A stretch of DNA of 64,000 bases. Source: Deltaproteobacteria bacterium. Its GTDB lineage: Bacteria > Myxococcota_A > Polyangia > Polyangiales > Polyangiaceae. Below are positions 46,519 through 55,166 of the stretch, one piece after another. Under the pieces are notes generated by a model. That model made no database searches. It was not told the origin of the DNA and was given only the letters and a program-made list of their open reading frames with translations. The DNA lies in contig JACRCQ010000058.1 of the NCBI GenBank assembly GCA_016218915.1, positions 221,143 through 285,142 of the forward strand, in the 5' to 3' direction. The position numbers and the translations under genes were made by a program. Numbering within the stretch: the stretch's first letter is position 1; every line of letters begins with the position of its first letter.

Positions 46519-47412
46519 TCAGGGCGGACAGGCGCGGAACGCGACCTCGAACAACGAAATAGCCGTGTGCTGCGAATCTGCCTCGATGACGAGCCTCGTG
46601 ACGCGCGTCGGTGTCTGGAAAGGAATCCAGACCTCGTCGCCGCCGTTGGCCACGTCTGCGGTCTTGACGGGAAGCGCGGTCTCGAGGTTCTTGTCGTCGG
46701 TCACTGTGATGTCGTAATTGATCGTCGAGGCCGTCCCTCCTGATCCGTTGAGGGCATTGACCGATAGGACGATGCCGCCCATCGGAACGGCTTGGGGGAG
46801 CTGGATGCTCAGGATGCCCGAGCCCCCGCCCGGAACCGCGAAGATGTCCGCATGCCAGAATGTGCTCGCGCTTCCGTCGACTGCTGCGGATGCGGGATGA
46901 CCCTGCTGCGCGGATGGCGATGTTGCAACGGTGCCACCCGGGAGCATGCAGGAGCCGGCGCTCATGCCGACCACGGTTCCAAATGGGCACGAGGCGCAGA
47001 CGCACTGCTGGGCGTCGCAGGTATGGACGATGTCGCACGCTGGCGTGCAGCCCGGCGTGCTTCCGGCACTTGCTGCAGACGCTCCGGCGCCCGCGCTTCC
47101 GCCTTGGCTTCCGCCGGCTCCGGCGCCGCCGTCCCCTGCGCTGCCGCCCTGGGTGGTGCCGCCCATTCCGCTGCCGCCAATCCCACCGCCCCCGGTGCCG
47201 GTCCCTGCGCTGCCGCCTTGGTTCCCTCCTGTGCCGGCGCCGCCGGTACCTGGATTGCCAGCTTCAGCACCCAGGTCCTGGCCTGCATCCTGAGCGGTGC
47301 CCGCTGCGCCACCGCTCGCACTTACAAAGTCATCGCCGCCACAGGCCGCAAGGAGACCAAGGACGAAGACGGAGGCCCATGCCAATCCGGAAGAAACTCG
47401 AGAGCGACGCAT
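46519..47412 (-). CDS. F5/8-type C (discoidin-like) lipoprotein
   Basis: A 297-residue lipoprotein with lipobox GLLAAC, a very long Gly-rich tether (about 35-120) and a short Cys cluster (CTPACDIVHTCDAQQCVCASC). A C-terminal discoidin-like domain follows: SAQQGHPASAAVDGSASTFW is the typical opening, then LSIQLPQAVPMGGIVL and ITVTDDKNLETALPV. Such domains bind carbohydrates or lipids at the surface. It lies just upstream of the expansin-like gene on the same strand (45 bases), so the two may be cotranscribed. Confidence 0.83.
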   Translation of the reverse strand: MRRSRVSSGLAWASVFVLGLLAACGGDDFVSASGGAAGTAQDAGQDLGAEAGNPGTGGAGTGGNQGGSAGTGTGGGGIGGSGMGGTTQGGSAGDGGAGAGGSQGGSAGAGASAASAGSTPGCTPACDIVHTCDAQQCVCASCPFGTVVGMSAGSCMLPGGTVATSPSAQQGHPASAAVDGSASTFWHADIFAVPGGGSGILSIQLPQAVPMGGIVLSVNALNGSGGTASTINYDITVTDDKNLETALPVKTADVANGGDEVWIPFQTPTRVTRLVIEADSQHTAISLFEVAFRACPP

Positions 47413-47460
47413 CGAGCCAACATAGCACCGTGTGGCGGTTGCGGCTATCGGGCACGAGGT

Positions 47461-48921
47461 CTATTGCTCCACGATGAAGTCGACCCGTCGATTGGTGGCG
47501 CGCGCCTCTGGATCGGTTCCCTTCTTCAAAGGACGGTCCGGGCCGTAGCCTTCGGACACGATTCGACCGCCCTCGACTCCCCTTCCAATCAGGTAGGTTC
47601 GCACGGAAGCCGCCCTCGCGCGGCTCAACGCCAGGTTGTGCTCTCGCGGGCCGGTGTCGTCGGTGTGCCCTTCCACTCGTATTCTCTTGATCTGCTTGTT
47701 GGCCTTCATCGTCAGGGCGACCTGATCCAGGATCGAATTGGACTTGGGATCGATGTTCGCCGAGTCCTTCTCGAACTGGATCGTCTCCAGGATGCTGATC
47801 CGCCCTTCTTCGACAATGACCTTGGCCGGACCTTCGTCCGGACAACCATCCTCGTCCTTGAACCCGTTGATCGACTCCTTCTGGCTCGGGCACTGATCCG
47901 ATACGTCCGGAATGCCGTCCGAGTCGTCGTCGTCGTCCGGGCACCCGTCCAGGTCCTGGAATCCATCGCGATCCTCAGCCTGATCCGGGCATCGATCCTC
48001 GTCGTCCGATACTCCGTCATGGTCGCGGTCGTGCGACGTCGGGGTGTAGCGCACTCCGACGAAGCCACGGAAGGTGGGAACGCCATATCCTGCGAGGATG
48101 CCGATGCCTGGGCCGCCGAAGATCTCCCATTCCTCGGAGGGGTTGCCTTTGAGGTAGGCAAACGCCTCGAGGGGCCTTTCCGCCTTGCTGCTGCCGGACA
48201 AGCCGATTCCTCCGAGGATGTCGGCCCCAAGCTCGACCGTCCCCTGGTTGCCGCCAAACCGGTATCCCAGCGCCGCCCCGTAGAGAAGCTCGCTGCCTGC
48301 CACGACGTTATAGAACGTAGTCTTCTCGCGAATCGTCGCACCGGCGTTCAACCCGAACCGAAGTCCGCTCCGCGCGCGGTGATCGAGCGCAAGCTTGGGT
48401 ACGAACACGACGTTGCGCGTTCCTCCCGAGTAGTCCCCAGTGTGGGTCGGCGCGCGCACTTCTGCGAGGAGTCCAAGTCCGATCGAGCTGCGGTCGTCGA
48501 GAAGCCTCAGCTTCGGCACGACGCGCAGATCCCCCAGCCCCGCAGAGGTCGGGCTCGGGTCCCCGGTCTGGAGCAGGTACATCGGCAGGTCGAGGCCGAT
48601 GGCGAAAGGGCCCGCGACCGTGACCGATCCGAGCAGATCCACTCCCATGTGCCCTGATATGAGCTTGCGCGTGATCTCGTCGCCACGCATGACCACGAGC
48701 GGGTTGCGAGCGTAGTTGAGCACGAGTCCCATGGCCCAGGGATCGGCCGTGGGACGGACGGCCGAACCTTCGGTGGTCACGAAGCCATCTTGCGTGACCG
48801 CGGGCTTGAACCGCTCAGCGTCGATCCGCGGCTCTTGGGCATAGGCGATGGTCGAAAGCAGGATCCACGCGATCGCAAGGCACGAAGCAGGGACCCGGGC
48901 GCTCAGTTGTCGAAGCATCAT
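47461..48921 (-). CDS. OmpA-family outer membrane protein with thrombospondin type 3 repeats
   Basis: A 486-residue protein: signal peptide (CLAIAWILLSTIAYAQ), a beta-rich region of about 260 residues that looks like an outer-membrane barrel, three TSP3 calcium-loop repeats (DRDHDGVSDDEDRCPDQ, DRDGFQDLDGCPDDDDDSDG) and a C-terminal OmpA domain with IRVEGHTDDTGPREHNLALSRARAASVRTYL and NRRVDF. The OmpA motif is complete, so peptidoglycan anchoring is expected. ATG at 48921 is used (purine-rich site AGGAAGAGG upstream). Confidence 0.92.
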   Translation of the reverse strand: MMLRQLSARVPASCLAIAWILLSTIAYAQEPRIDAERFKPAVTQDGFVTTEGSAVRPTADPWAMGLVLNYARNPLVVMRGDEITRKLISGHMGVDLLGSVTVAGPFAIGLDLPMYLLQTGDPSPTSAGLGDLRVVPKLRLLDDRSSIGLGLLAEVRAPTHTGDYSGGTRNVVFVPKLALDHRARSGLRFGLNAGATIREKTTFYNVVAGSELLYGAALGYRFGGNQGTVELGADILGGIGLSGSSKAERPLEAFAYLKGNPSEEWEIFGGPGIGILAGYGVPTFRGFVGVRYTPTSHDRDHDGVSDDEDRCPDQAEDRDGFQDLDGCPDDDDDSDGIPDVSDQCPSQKESINGFKDEDGCPDEGPAKVIVEEGRISILETIQFEKDSANIDPKSNSILDQVALTMKANKQIKRIRVEGHTDDTGPREHNLALSRARAASVRTYLIGRGVEGGRIVSEGYGPDRPLKKGTDPEARATNRRVDFIVEQ

Positions 48922-48934
48922 CCGTCCTCTTCCT

Positions 48935-50212
48935 TCAGGCTCGCTCGTCGTGCCGACGCGGGCGGCGCGCAAACCATCCCAATCCGAGGGCTAGGAGCAT
49001 GCACCACACTCCCGGCTCGTCCCTGGCGCCTCCTGCAAGTCCGCAGTGAAGCGCGCCCCCTTCCACCTTGTCGTCAGGGCCGAGCAACGGGCCCGCGTCC
49101 CCCACGCTTCCGCCTGCGCCGGGCGCCCCTCCTGCCCCGGTCGACGGTCCTGCCACACATGCCCCGTTGGGCCCGCAACGGTAGCCGGTTCCGCATTCGG
49201 TGCCCCCGGGCGTGCAAGCCACGCACTGCCCGCCGACGCAGACGAGTCCGCCACACTGAGCATTGCCCGTGCATGTGCCGGTGGCTCTGGGCACGCAGCG
49301 TCCATCCGGCGTGCATTGCTCGGTGGCGCTGCAATCCGTATCAGACACGCAAGGGTGCGGCAGAACGCATGCGCCGTTGACGCACACGCCGCCGCCGGCG
49401 CACTGCGAATCGACCGTGCACCCGGAAGGCGGGACGATGACGTCAGGGACGTGATCGCCATTGGCATCTCCTGGGATGCAAGCACCGACGCGGCCCACGT
49501 CCAGGTCGCCTGCGGCTTGCCCGCCAGCCTCATTGACCGATCGGAAGTAGAGGTTCGCAGCGCATGCGGAGGTGAGGCCCACCACGTTCAAGTCGACCAT
49601 CGCCTGCACGTAGCCGTGCTGGGCGCCGTTGATCAGGATCGGGTCCGTGTCCTGTCCCGCTTCCGCGTCGGCGTTGCTGCCAGGCACCTGCATCGCGTCC
49701 CAGGTCTGCTGCGGCTGACGCCACTGCCAGAAGCCCTGGATCGAGCCATTGCCCTTGAGCGCAATTGCGTACTCATAGCCTCCTTGCGAGGGATCGGTGG
49801 TGAACTGGGCATGCACGGCAGTGGCAGCGGCGGAGCCGCCGGTGGCGGCGTTCATGTCCGCGTCGACGAAAACGAAGACGGTGACGTTGCCACCGACCGA
49901 GTTGGCGTCGGAGACATAGGCTCGCACCCAGAACCGGCTTGCATCGGTCGCGGCGTAGGCGGTCCGGATGTCGATCGATTGCTCCTGCGGCTGGAACGTG
50001 GCGAGGCCGTCTCCGGCGAGGTCCTCCTGGCCCCAGGGCCAACCGGTCTCCCCGGTGGCGTCGATCGCGACGATCTCGTTCAAACGGGGTGAGGTCCTGC
50101 CAGCGCGCCAGGTGGCAGCCTGGGCGCTCAGGCTGAGCGTGACGGCGGCACAGCAGGTGGATGCTGCGACCGCCCATCGGAAGCTTGTGCGGGCGACGGG
50201 TCGATGATCCAT
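48935..50212 (-). CDS. Secreted protein with MYXO-CTERM-like tail
   Basis: A 425-residue protein with a signal peptide (AAVTLSLSAQAA). A beta-sandwich follows (INGAQHGYVQAMVDLNVVG, RSVNEAGGQAAGDLDV), then a disulfide-rich run of five or six Cys motifs (CTVDSQCAGGGVCVNGACV, CSATEQCTPDGRC) and a Gly-rich linker. The C-terminus is CGLAGG..., a membrane helix (WCMLLALGLGWFA) and RRPRR, the layout of MYXO-CTERM sorting tails. The ATG at 50212 follows GAGGA and starts the signal peptide. Its stop lies 13 bases upstream of the OmpA gene start on the same strand. Confidence 0.82.
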   Translation of the reverse strand: MDHRPVARTSFRWAVAASTCCAAVTLSLSAQAATWRAGRTSPRLNEIVAIDATGETGWPWGQEDLAGDGLATFQPQEQSIDIRTAYAATDASRFWVRAYVSDANSVGGNVTVFVFVDADMNAATGGSAAATAVHAQFTTDPSQGGYEYAIALKGNGSIQGFWQWRQPQQTWDAMQVPGSNADAEAGQDTDPILINGAQHGYVQAMVDLNVVGLTSACAANLYFRSVNEAGGQAAGDLDVGRVGACIPGDANGDHVPDVIVPPSGCTVDSQCAGGGVCVNGACVLPHPCVSDTDCSATEQCTPDGRCVPRATGTCTGNAQCGGLVCVGGQCVACTPGGTECGTGYRCGPNGACVAGPSTGAGGAPGAGGSVGDAGPLLGPDDKVEGGALHCGLAGGARDEPGVWCMLLALGLGWFARRPRRHDERA

Positions 50213-50332
50213 GAGTCCTCGTTCGCGCCACGCAGCATGTCGCGCGCGCTTCGGCCATGCTACCACGCTTGCAGGGCTCGCGGCACCGGATTGCGTGCGC
50301 CCGATGCGGCCTTGTGCAAGGGGCATCATCGG

Positions 50333-50361
50333 TTGCATCCGGACTCGACCACGCGGATAAT
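50333..50361 (+). promoter_or_regulatory. Sigma-70-like promoter for the propeller lipoprotein gene
   Basis: TTGCAT at 50333-50338 and GATAAT at 50356-50361 are separated by 17 bases. The predicted start of transcription (about 50368) falls on the ATG at 50369, so the transcript would be nearly leaderless. Confidence 0.5.
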
Positions 50362-50368
50362 CGCTTTC

Positions 50369-51739
50369 ATGGGTCGGTCAGCATCAGGCGGCATGGCGAT
50401 TGCCGCGATCGCCTCGGCTGCGATCGCATGCGGCGGCCGAACGACCGTGCATGTCGAGCCGACGTCCCCAGACGCTGCGAGCGTGACCGGGGACAGTGGA
50501 CCCGAGGTGGATTCAGGCCACGATTCCGCCATGCCTGACGCTGCGGCGGACGCCAGCTACGAACAGGATGTTGCTTCCGAGGATGTCCAATGGCCGGCCA
50601 TCCCAGGGGATCCGTGGCGCCAGTATCGTCATGATGCGCGCCGCACCGGCCTGAGCACGGTCACGGTCGCCAGCCACCCGATCTTCGCATGGAGCGCCGA
50701 CCTGGAATGCAAGTCGTACGACGTAGCGCCTGTGGTCGATGCAACAGGCAACGTCTACGTGGCTGCATGTGGAGTGGTGTGGAGCCTGGATAACAAAGGT
50801 GCTGTGCGATGGAGAGAGCCTGAGGTCCTGGGCGATGCTGGATGGGCCCCGTACCTGGCGATTGCCTTGACGAGCGACGATCGGCTCGTCGCGGTGGATG
50901 TGATCGAAAGCAGCGTGAAAGTGTTGGAGCCGACCGGGAAGCTGGTTCACGCCACGAACCTGCCGAACGAAGGGAACCTGGGAGCCTTGCTCCTTTCGGC
51001 GGACAATAGCGTCTACATCACAAGCACAGGCCCAGCCCTTGATTCCGTGAGATTGCACGCGATCAACGAAGCTGGTGCATTGCTGTGGTCTGCGGACCTC
51101 GCGCAATCTGCTCAAATCCGAGGCCTGAGCGCGGACAACGAAGGGAACGTGTATGTCGCGATCGCGCAATGGGCCGGGGCGGAGTGGACGACTCTGGTGA
51201 AGAAAGTGTCGGCAGACGGGAAGGGCGCGTGGACGCAAACCTGGCTCGGGCTCGGATTTGAACCGGTGGTGGCTGCTTCCGGGCGCGCGTGGTTGGCGTT
51301 GCACACAACCGCGAAGGAGGCCCCGAACCTGGTGCTCCTGGACCTCGCAAGCGAACAGGCCCTCGCGAAGATTGAGAACGTGGGATTGGTCGCACCCTTG
51401 CCTGCGCTGGGCCAGGACCAGATCTTGTACGTGGGAACGCCGTGGGGCCTGTCAGCCTGGGCGCCGAATGGAGACAAGCTCTGGATGGTGGGCTCCCTCG
51501 AGAGCAAGGCGATGGACCTGTGGACAGGGCCGGTGCTATCGGCGGACGGCACCGTGATCGTGTCGGACACAATTGGCTTTCTACACGGGATTCGGGACAA
51601 GAAGATCGCGTGGTCCTATCAGCGGGACTGGCAGGACGAGCCCGACCCCAATGGGATGCTCGGAGACCAGGTTGCCATTGGCCCGGACGGGACGATCTAC
51701 GCCGGGTCGTACAGCGGACTTCTATACGCTTTGCGCTGA
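50369..51739 (+). CDS. PQQ-like beta-propeller lipoprotein
   Basis: A 456-residue lipoprotein with lipobox AAIAC, an acidic spacer and then repeated propeller blades: VVDATGNVYVAACGVVWSLD, LLLSADNSVYITST, GLSADNEGNVYVAIA, VLSADGTVIVSDT and AIGPDGTIYAGSYSGLLYAL. These resemble the quinoprotein-type blades also seen in BamB. No catalytic site is visible. ATG at 50369 gives the only plausible signal peptide. A good promoter lies directly upstream. Confidence 0.85.
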   Translation: MGRSASGGMAIAAIASAAIACGGRTTVHVEPTSPDAASVTGDSGPEVDSGHDSAMPDAAADASYEQDVASEDVQWPAIPGDPWRQYRHDARRTGLSTVTVASHPIFAWSADLECKSYDVAPVVDATGNVYVAACGVVWSLDNKGAVRWREPEVLGDAGWAPYLAIALTSDDRLVAVDVIESSVKVLEPTGKLVHATNLPNEGNLGALLLSADNSVYITSTGPALDSVRLHAINEAGALLWSADLAQSAQIRGLSADNEGNVYVAIAQWAGAEWTTLVKKVSADGKGAWTQTWLGLGFEPVVAASGRAWLALHTTAKEAPNLVLLDLASEQALAKIENVGLVAPLPALGQDQILYVGTPWGLSAWAPNGDKLWMVGSLESKAMDLWTGPVLSADGTVIVSDTIGFLHGIRDKKIAWSYQRDWQDEPDPNGMLGDQVAIGPDGTIYAGSYSGLLYALR

Positions 51740-51870
51740 GCGTGGTCGCGTCAGCAGGGCGCGACGCCGGACGCTGCAGCTCCGCCCATCGTGATAGTGA
51801 ACTTGGAGTCAGGAATGGGCGCCGACCTCGCGCGCCCTGGGGCGCTTCTTGCAACGAGGGGCGGGCTTCG

Positions 51871-52095
51871 ATGGCCGACGACCCCTGTCGCAATGTTCGT
51901 GCCCATGCTCACTCCCTCGAGCAGGAGATCGAGCTGATGCGCGGAGTTGTCGCCGCTTTGCGCGCATCTGCCCGAGGCGCCAAGTCCGGTGCGACACGCC
52001 CAGAGCCGCGTCGCTGGAAGATTGCCGCAGTGGCGTTCCTCGCCGGCGTAGGATTCGGAGCGCTCACCATGATCGCGCTGACGCGGTTCTGGTAG
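51871..52095 (+). CDS. Small membrane protein with N-terminal coil
   Basis: A 74-residue protein. The first 30 residues form an amphipathic helix (AHAHSLEQEIELMRGVVAAL), followed by a basic loop and a C-terminal membrane helix (IAAVAFLAGVGFGALTMIAL). No family is recognised. It stops seven bases before the ATG of the dipeptidase gene and is probably cotranscribed with it. Confidence 0.6.
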   Translation: MADDPCRNVRAHAHSLEQEIELMRGVVAALRASARGAKSGATRPEPRRWKIAAVAFLAGVGFGALTMIALTRFW

Positions 52096-52102
52096 GGGGT
52101 GC

Positions 52103-53230
52103 ATGTGGTACAGTGCCGCTCCCGTGAAGCGATCCACTGCTCCCCTGTTCGTCTTTGACAGCCACTGCGATGTAGCTCTCGCGATGCTCGACCAAGGCGT
52201 CGACATCGGCAGGAAGCAGCGACGCACGCACTTCGACCTGCACCGGGCGCAGGCAGGCGGGATCGGCGCCCAGTTCTTCGCCCTGTTTGCAGACCCGACC
52301 GAGGTCCGCGGCGCTGGAGCGTGGCGACGGACCCGTGCCCTGCTCGCAGCGGTGGAACGTGCGGCCGCTGCTCATCCGCAGCGCTTGTCGCTCGTGAGGA
52401 CCGCATCCGCGATCCAGCGCCAGCGAGCTGAGGGCAGGCTGGCGGGCCTGCTCGGCATGGAGGGGGCGCACGGGTTCGGCACGCGCAGCAGCGACCTGCT
52501 CCTTTCGAGGCTCGCCTGGCTCGCAAAGCAGGGCCTGCGCTACCTCGGGCTCACGTGGAACAACTCCAACGTGCTTGCAGGAGCTGCGGTCGATGGCGGC
52601 GGCGGGCTGACGTCGCTCGGACGGCGCGTGGTACGCGAGTGTCACCGCCTCGGCATCCTCGTGGACATATCGCACTCGAGCGATGCCACGGTCCGCGACG
52701 TGCTGTCCTGCAGCAAGAAGCCCATCATCGCCTCGCATTCCAATGCGCGGGCGTTGTGCGACGTGCCCCGCAATCTCCCGGACGATCTGCTGCGGGCGAT
52801 CGGACGTCGCGGCGGCGTGGTCAGCATCAACTTCTTCCCCGGCTTTCTCTCCAAGCGTGTGGCCGACGCGCTCGAGGTCCGCTACAGCCTGTGGGCGCCT
52901 GGCGTGGAGCGTCTTGCAGAGCGCTACAAGGATGATCTGGAGCAGCGAAGACGTGCGCAGGTGCGCTTGATACGGCGTTCGATCCGCGGAGTGCCGCGTG
53001 CGACGCTCGCGCAGGTGGTCGATCACGTCTCCCACGTTGCGCGGGTTGCGGGGATACACGCGGTCGGCCTTGGCGCGGACTTCGACGGTATGCTGCTGAC
53101 GCCGGACGGACTCGCAGACGCGTCCGCGTACCCGGCGCTGGCGAGAGCGCTGTCGCGGAAGTTCTCCGCCAGAGAGGTTCAGGGGATCATGGGGGAGAAT
53201 CTGCTGCGGGTCGTGGCAGAGGTGGAGTAG
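52103..53230 (+). CDS. Membrane dipeptidase (M19, renal dipeptidase family)
   Basis: A 375-residue enzyme with all M19 zinc ligands and landmarks: FDSHCDVA (HxD), GMEGAHGF (bridging Glu), VDISHSS, IIASHSNARAL and GLGADFDG. M19 enzymes hydrolyse dipeptides, including D-amino-acid forms, using two zinc ions. There is no signal peptide, so unlike the mammalian enzyme it should be cytoplasmic. ATG at 52103 follows GGGGG; a GTG at 52124 is possible. A gene of unknown function follows four bases later. Confidence 0.92.
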   Translation: MWYSAAPVKRSTAPLFVFDSHCDVALAMLDQGVDIGRKQRRTHFDLHRAQAGGIGAQFFALFADPTEVRGAGAWRRTRALLAAVERAAAAHPQRLSLVRTASAIQRQRAEGRLAGLLGMEGAHGFGTRSSDLLLSRLAWLAKQGLRYLGLTWNNSNVLAGAAVDGGGGLTSLGRRVVRECHRLGILVDISHSSDATVRDVLSCSKKPIIASHSNARALCDVPRNLPDDLLRAIGRRGGVVSINFFPGFLSKRVADALEVRYSLWAPGVERLAERYKDDLEQRRRAQVRLIRRSIRGVPRATLAQVVDHVSHVARVAGIHAVGLGADFDGMLLTPDGLADASAYPALARALSRKFSAREVQGIMGENLLRVVAEVE

Positions 53231-53234
53231 CCCG

Positions 53235-53873
53235 ATGAGCAGCTTTCACCTGATCGTGCTCGCTCAAGACTGGGACGCGCTGCGTCTCGGCTATGCGGCC
53301 CAGCCCGCGCTCGCCACGCTGCAGAGCGTGCCGCTCGACGCTCCGCTGTTCAAGAGCGAGCCTGAGGACCTCGAAGCCTACACCTGGAACACCTCTACGC
53401 TGGTGTTCACGCGGTCCGCGACAGAGCGGTGGATCGAAGCTGTCGCGCAGGCGAACGAGCGGAAAGGGGGGCTGGCAAAGCTGAACCGGCTCAAGGAGAG
53501 TCTCGGCATGGGCTCTGCGCTCGAAAGGGCGTTGTACTTGAGAGCATTCGTCGTGATGGTCGGCCAGGAACGTATCTACGGCGGGGTGTTCCTCGATGCC
53601 CCTTCGCAGATGGCGATCGGCTTTCCCGTGGCAAGGGTCGAGATCGAGCAGGGCAGGGGAGTGTTGCACTTTCTGCCCTTGCACTTGCCCTTCTTCCAGA
53701 GCGACCCCGCTTCCGATTCCGACGCGGGACAGGACGCTCCGCGAGACGTCCCGTCTGGCATGATCAACCACTTTCGTACGGCAGCCATGGCGCCGGCGGC
53801 GATCGAAAATCGCAGGCTGCTGCAAGATCCGCGGATTCGAGAGTGCCTGGAGGCGGCGGGCAAGCTCCGGTAA
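53235..53873 (+). CDS. Protein of unknown function downstream of the dipeptidase
   Basis: A 212-residue cytoplasmic protein starting MSSFHLIVLAQDWDALRL. It has the segments TWNTSTLVFTRSATERWIEA and VVMVGQERIYGGVFLDAPSQ, and no cysteines apart from one near the end. It starts four bases after the dipeptidase stop, so it is very likely in the same operon. I do not recognise the family; the alpha/beta pattern suggests a globular enzyme or regulator. Confidence 0.7.
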   Translation: MSSFHLIVLAQDWDALRLGYAAQPALATLQSVPLDAPLFKSEPEDLEAYTWNTSTLVFTRSATERWIEAVAQANERKGGLAKLNRLKESLGMGSALERALYLRAFVVMVGQERIYGGVFLDAPSQMAIGFPVARVEIEQGRGVLHFLPLHLPFFQSDPASDSDAGQDAPRDVPSGMINHFRTAAMAPAAIENRRLLQDPRIRECLEAAGKLR

Positions 53874-53929
53874 GGGGTCCCTCACCCCCGCGTTGGGGGC
53901 GCATCGCGCGTGAATTGGCCCGCGAAGGC

Positions 53930-54823
53930 TCAAGGGAGACAGGTGAACGAGAGCCCAGCCGGCGCCTCCGTGGGCGTTGGCGACCGGAGCGTGACCCCCA
54001 GCGCCGCGCCGCCCTGGGGAGTGAGGCTCTGCAACGCGAAGTCACCCAAGGGCCCCGAGTCCGGACCTGTCACCATGCCGAAACTCAGTACATAGGGAAC
54101 CGAGCCGACCAGGAAGGTCATCGTCCCGTTGCCGCTCAAGGTCTGCTCAAATGACGTGATCACGCGCTGGGCGACTGCGCTGCTTGGACCGTAGAAGACC
54201 GAGAATCCACCGTTCTCCGAGATGTCTTCGCCGTTCATGGGGCGAGTGGTCAGCAGTACATCGCCGTTGGACACATCGGCGACGTACTGGATCACGCTGG
54301 GAGTATTCACCACGGGCATACCCGCCACCGTGGACGGGTCTTCGAGGGTGAGCATGGTGACCCCTGCGTCCGACTCGTCGAGGAATGCCTTGGAGCTCGA
54401 CGGACCGAGCCCCATGGCGGTTGCGGTGGCCCCTGTGGTTTCGACGAGCAAGTTGCGCGACGTGGAGGTGTCCGCGCCCTGCGACACGAAAGTGAATAGG
54501 TACTCGTTCGAGCCCGACTGGCCTGAGCCGATCACGTGTTGCCGAACAAGCTGTGCGTCGAGCGAGAGGAAGATGCCATGGGCCGAGTCGACATACAGCG
54601 TACCTGGGGCGTCCTTCCCGACGCCGACAATCTCACCCAGGGTAATCGCTTTTGGCGCGAGCGGGTCGCAGGCGCCCTGCGGTGCGGCTCCCCCGCTGCC
54701 CGCCGCGGCTGCGTCTGGCGTGTCAGCATCCGAAGTCGCGCAAGCGGTCAGGGGTGCGACGGTCGCCAGAAGCATCAGGAGCGTGGACGGGCGAAGACCG
54801 ACAGGGAGGATGTCAGTAAGCAT
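53930..54823 (-). CDS. Lipoprotein of unknown function
   Basis: A 297-residue lipoprotein with lipobox PLTAC and a short Gly/Ala tether, then a predicted beta-rich domain (TLYVDSAHGIFLSLDAQLV, YLFTFVSQGADTSTSRNLLV, TMTFLVGSVPYVLSFGMVTG). Only one Cys pair remains after the signal (CDP, FTC). I cannot assign a family. It is convergent with the preceding gene. A short inverted repeat (AACCCA/TGGGTT at 54837-54853) lies just upstream of its start. Confidence 0.75.
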   Translation of the reverse strand: MLTDILPVGLRPSTLLMLLATVAPLTACATSDADTPDAAAAGSGGAAPQGACDPLAPKAITLGEIVGVGKDAPGTLYVDSAHGIFLSLDAQLVRQHVIGSGQSGSNEYLFTFVSQGADTSTSRNLLVETTGATATAMGLGPSSSKAFLDESDAGVTMLTLEDPSTVAGMPVVNTPSVIQYVADVSNGDVLLTTRPMNGEDISENGGFSVFYGPSSAVAQRVITSFEQTLSGNGTMTFLVGSVPYVLSFGMVTGPDSGPLGDFALQSLTPQGGAALGVTLRSPTPTEAPAGLSFTCLP

Positions 54824-55166
54824 GTTGTCAAGGATGAACCCAGATCATGGGTTTGTAAAGGCTCGCCGTGGGGCCGTCACCCGCCCGCGCCTTCCAGCCC
54901 AGCTGCGCCTCCCACACTCGCGTCCCCCTCCTGAACCTGCTGTCTAGTCTCTGCTCAGACTGTCATCGTTGCCACAAGCGGGGAGCCCCGCGGCAGCTAT
55001 CATCCCAGCGAGCGTCCGGCCTGCCTGTAACGCCAACGGGACTTTCTGGCGCCGGAGCCGTAGTGCATGCGCGACAGAGGACCCAACCACTGGTGAAACG
55101 TAGTCGATTCCTGTCCCACTGTTCGAAATGAACGGGTGACAACCCCGCCAGACCGTGAGATGTGTC
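54824..55166. other. Divergent intergenic region with a short inverted repeat
   Basis: These 343 bases separate two divergent lipoprotein genes. AACCCA and TGGGTT (54837-54842 and 54848-54853) form a six-base inverted repeat with a five-base gap, 14 bases upstream of the reverse-strand gene start, and could be an operator. No coding frame of protein character, RNA gene or mobile element is seen in the rest. Confidence 0.4.
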
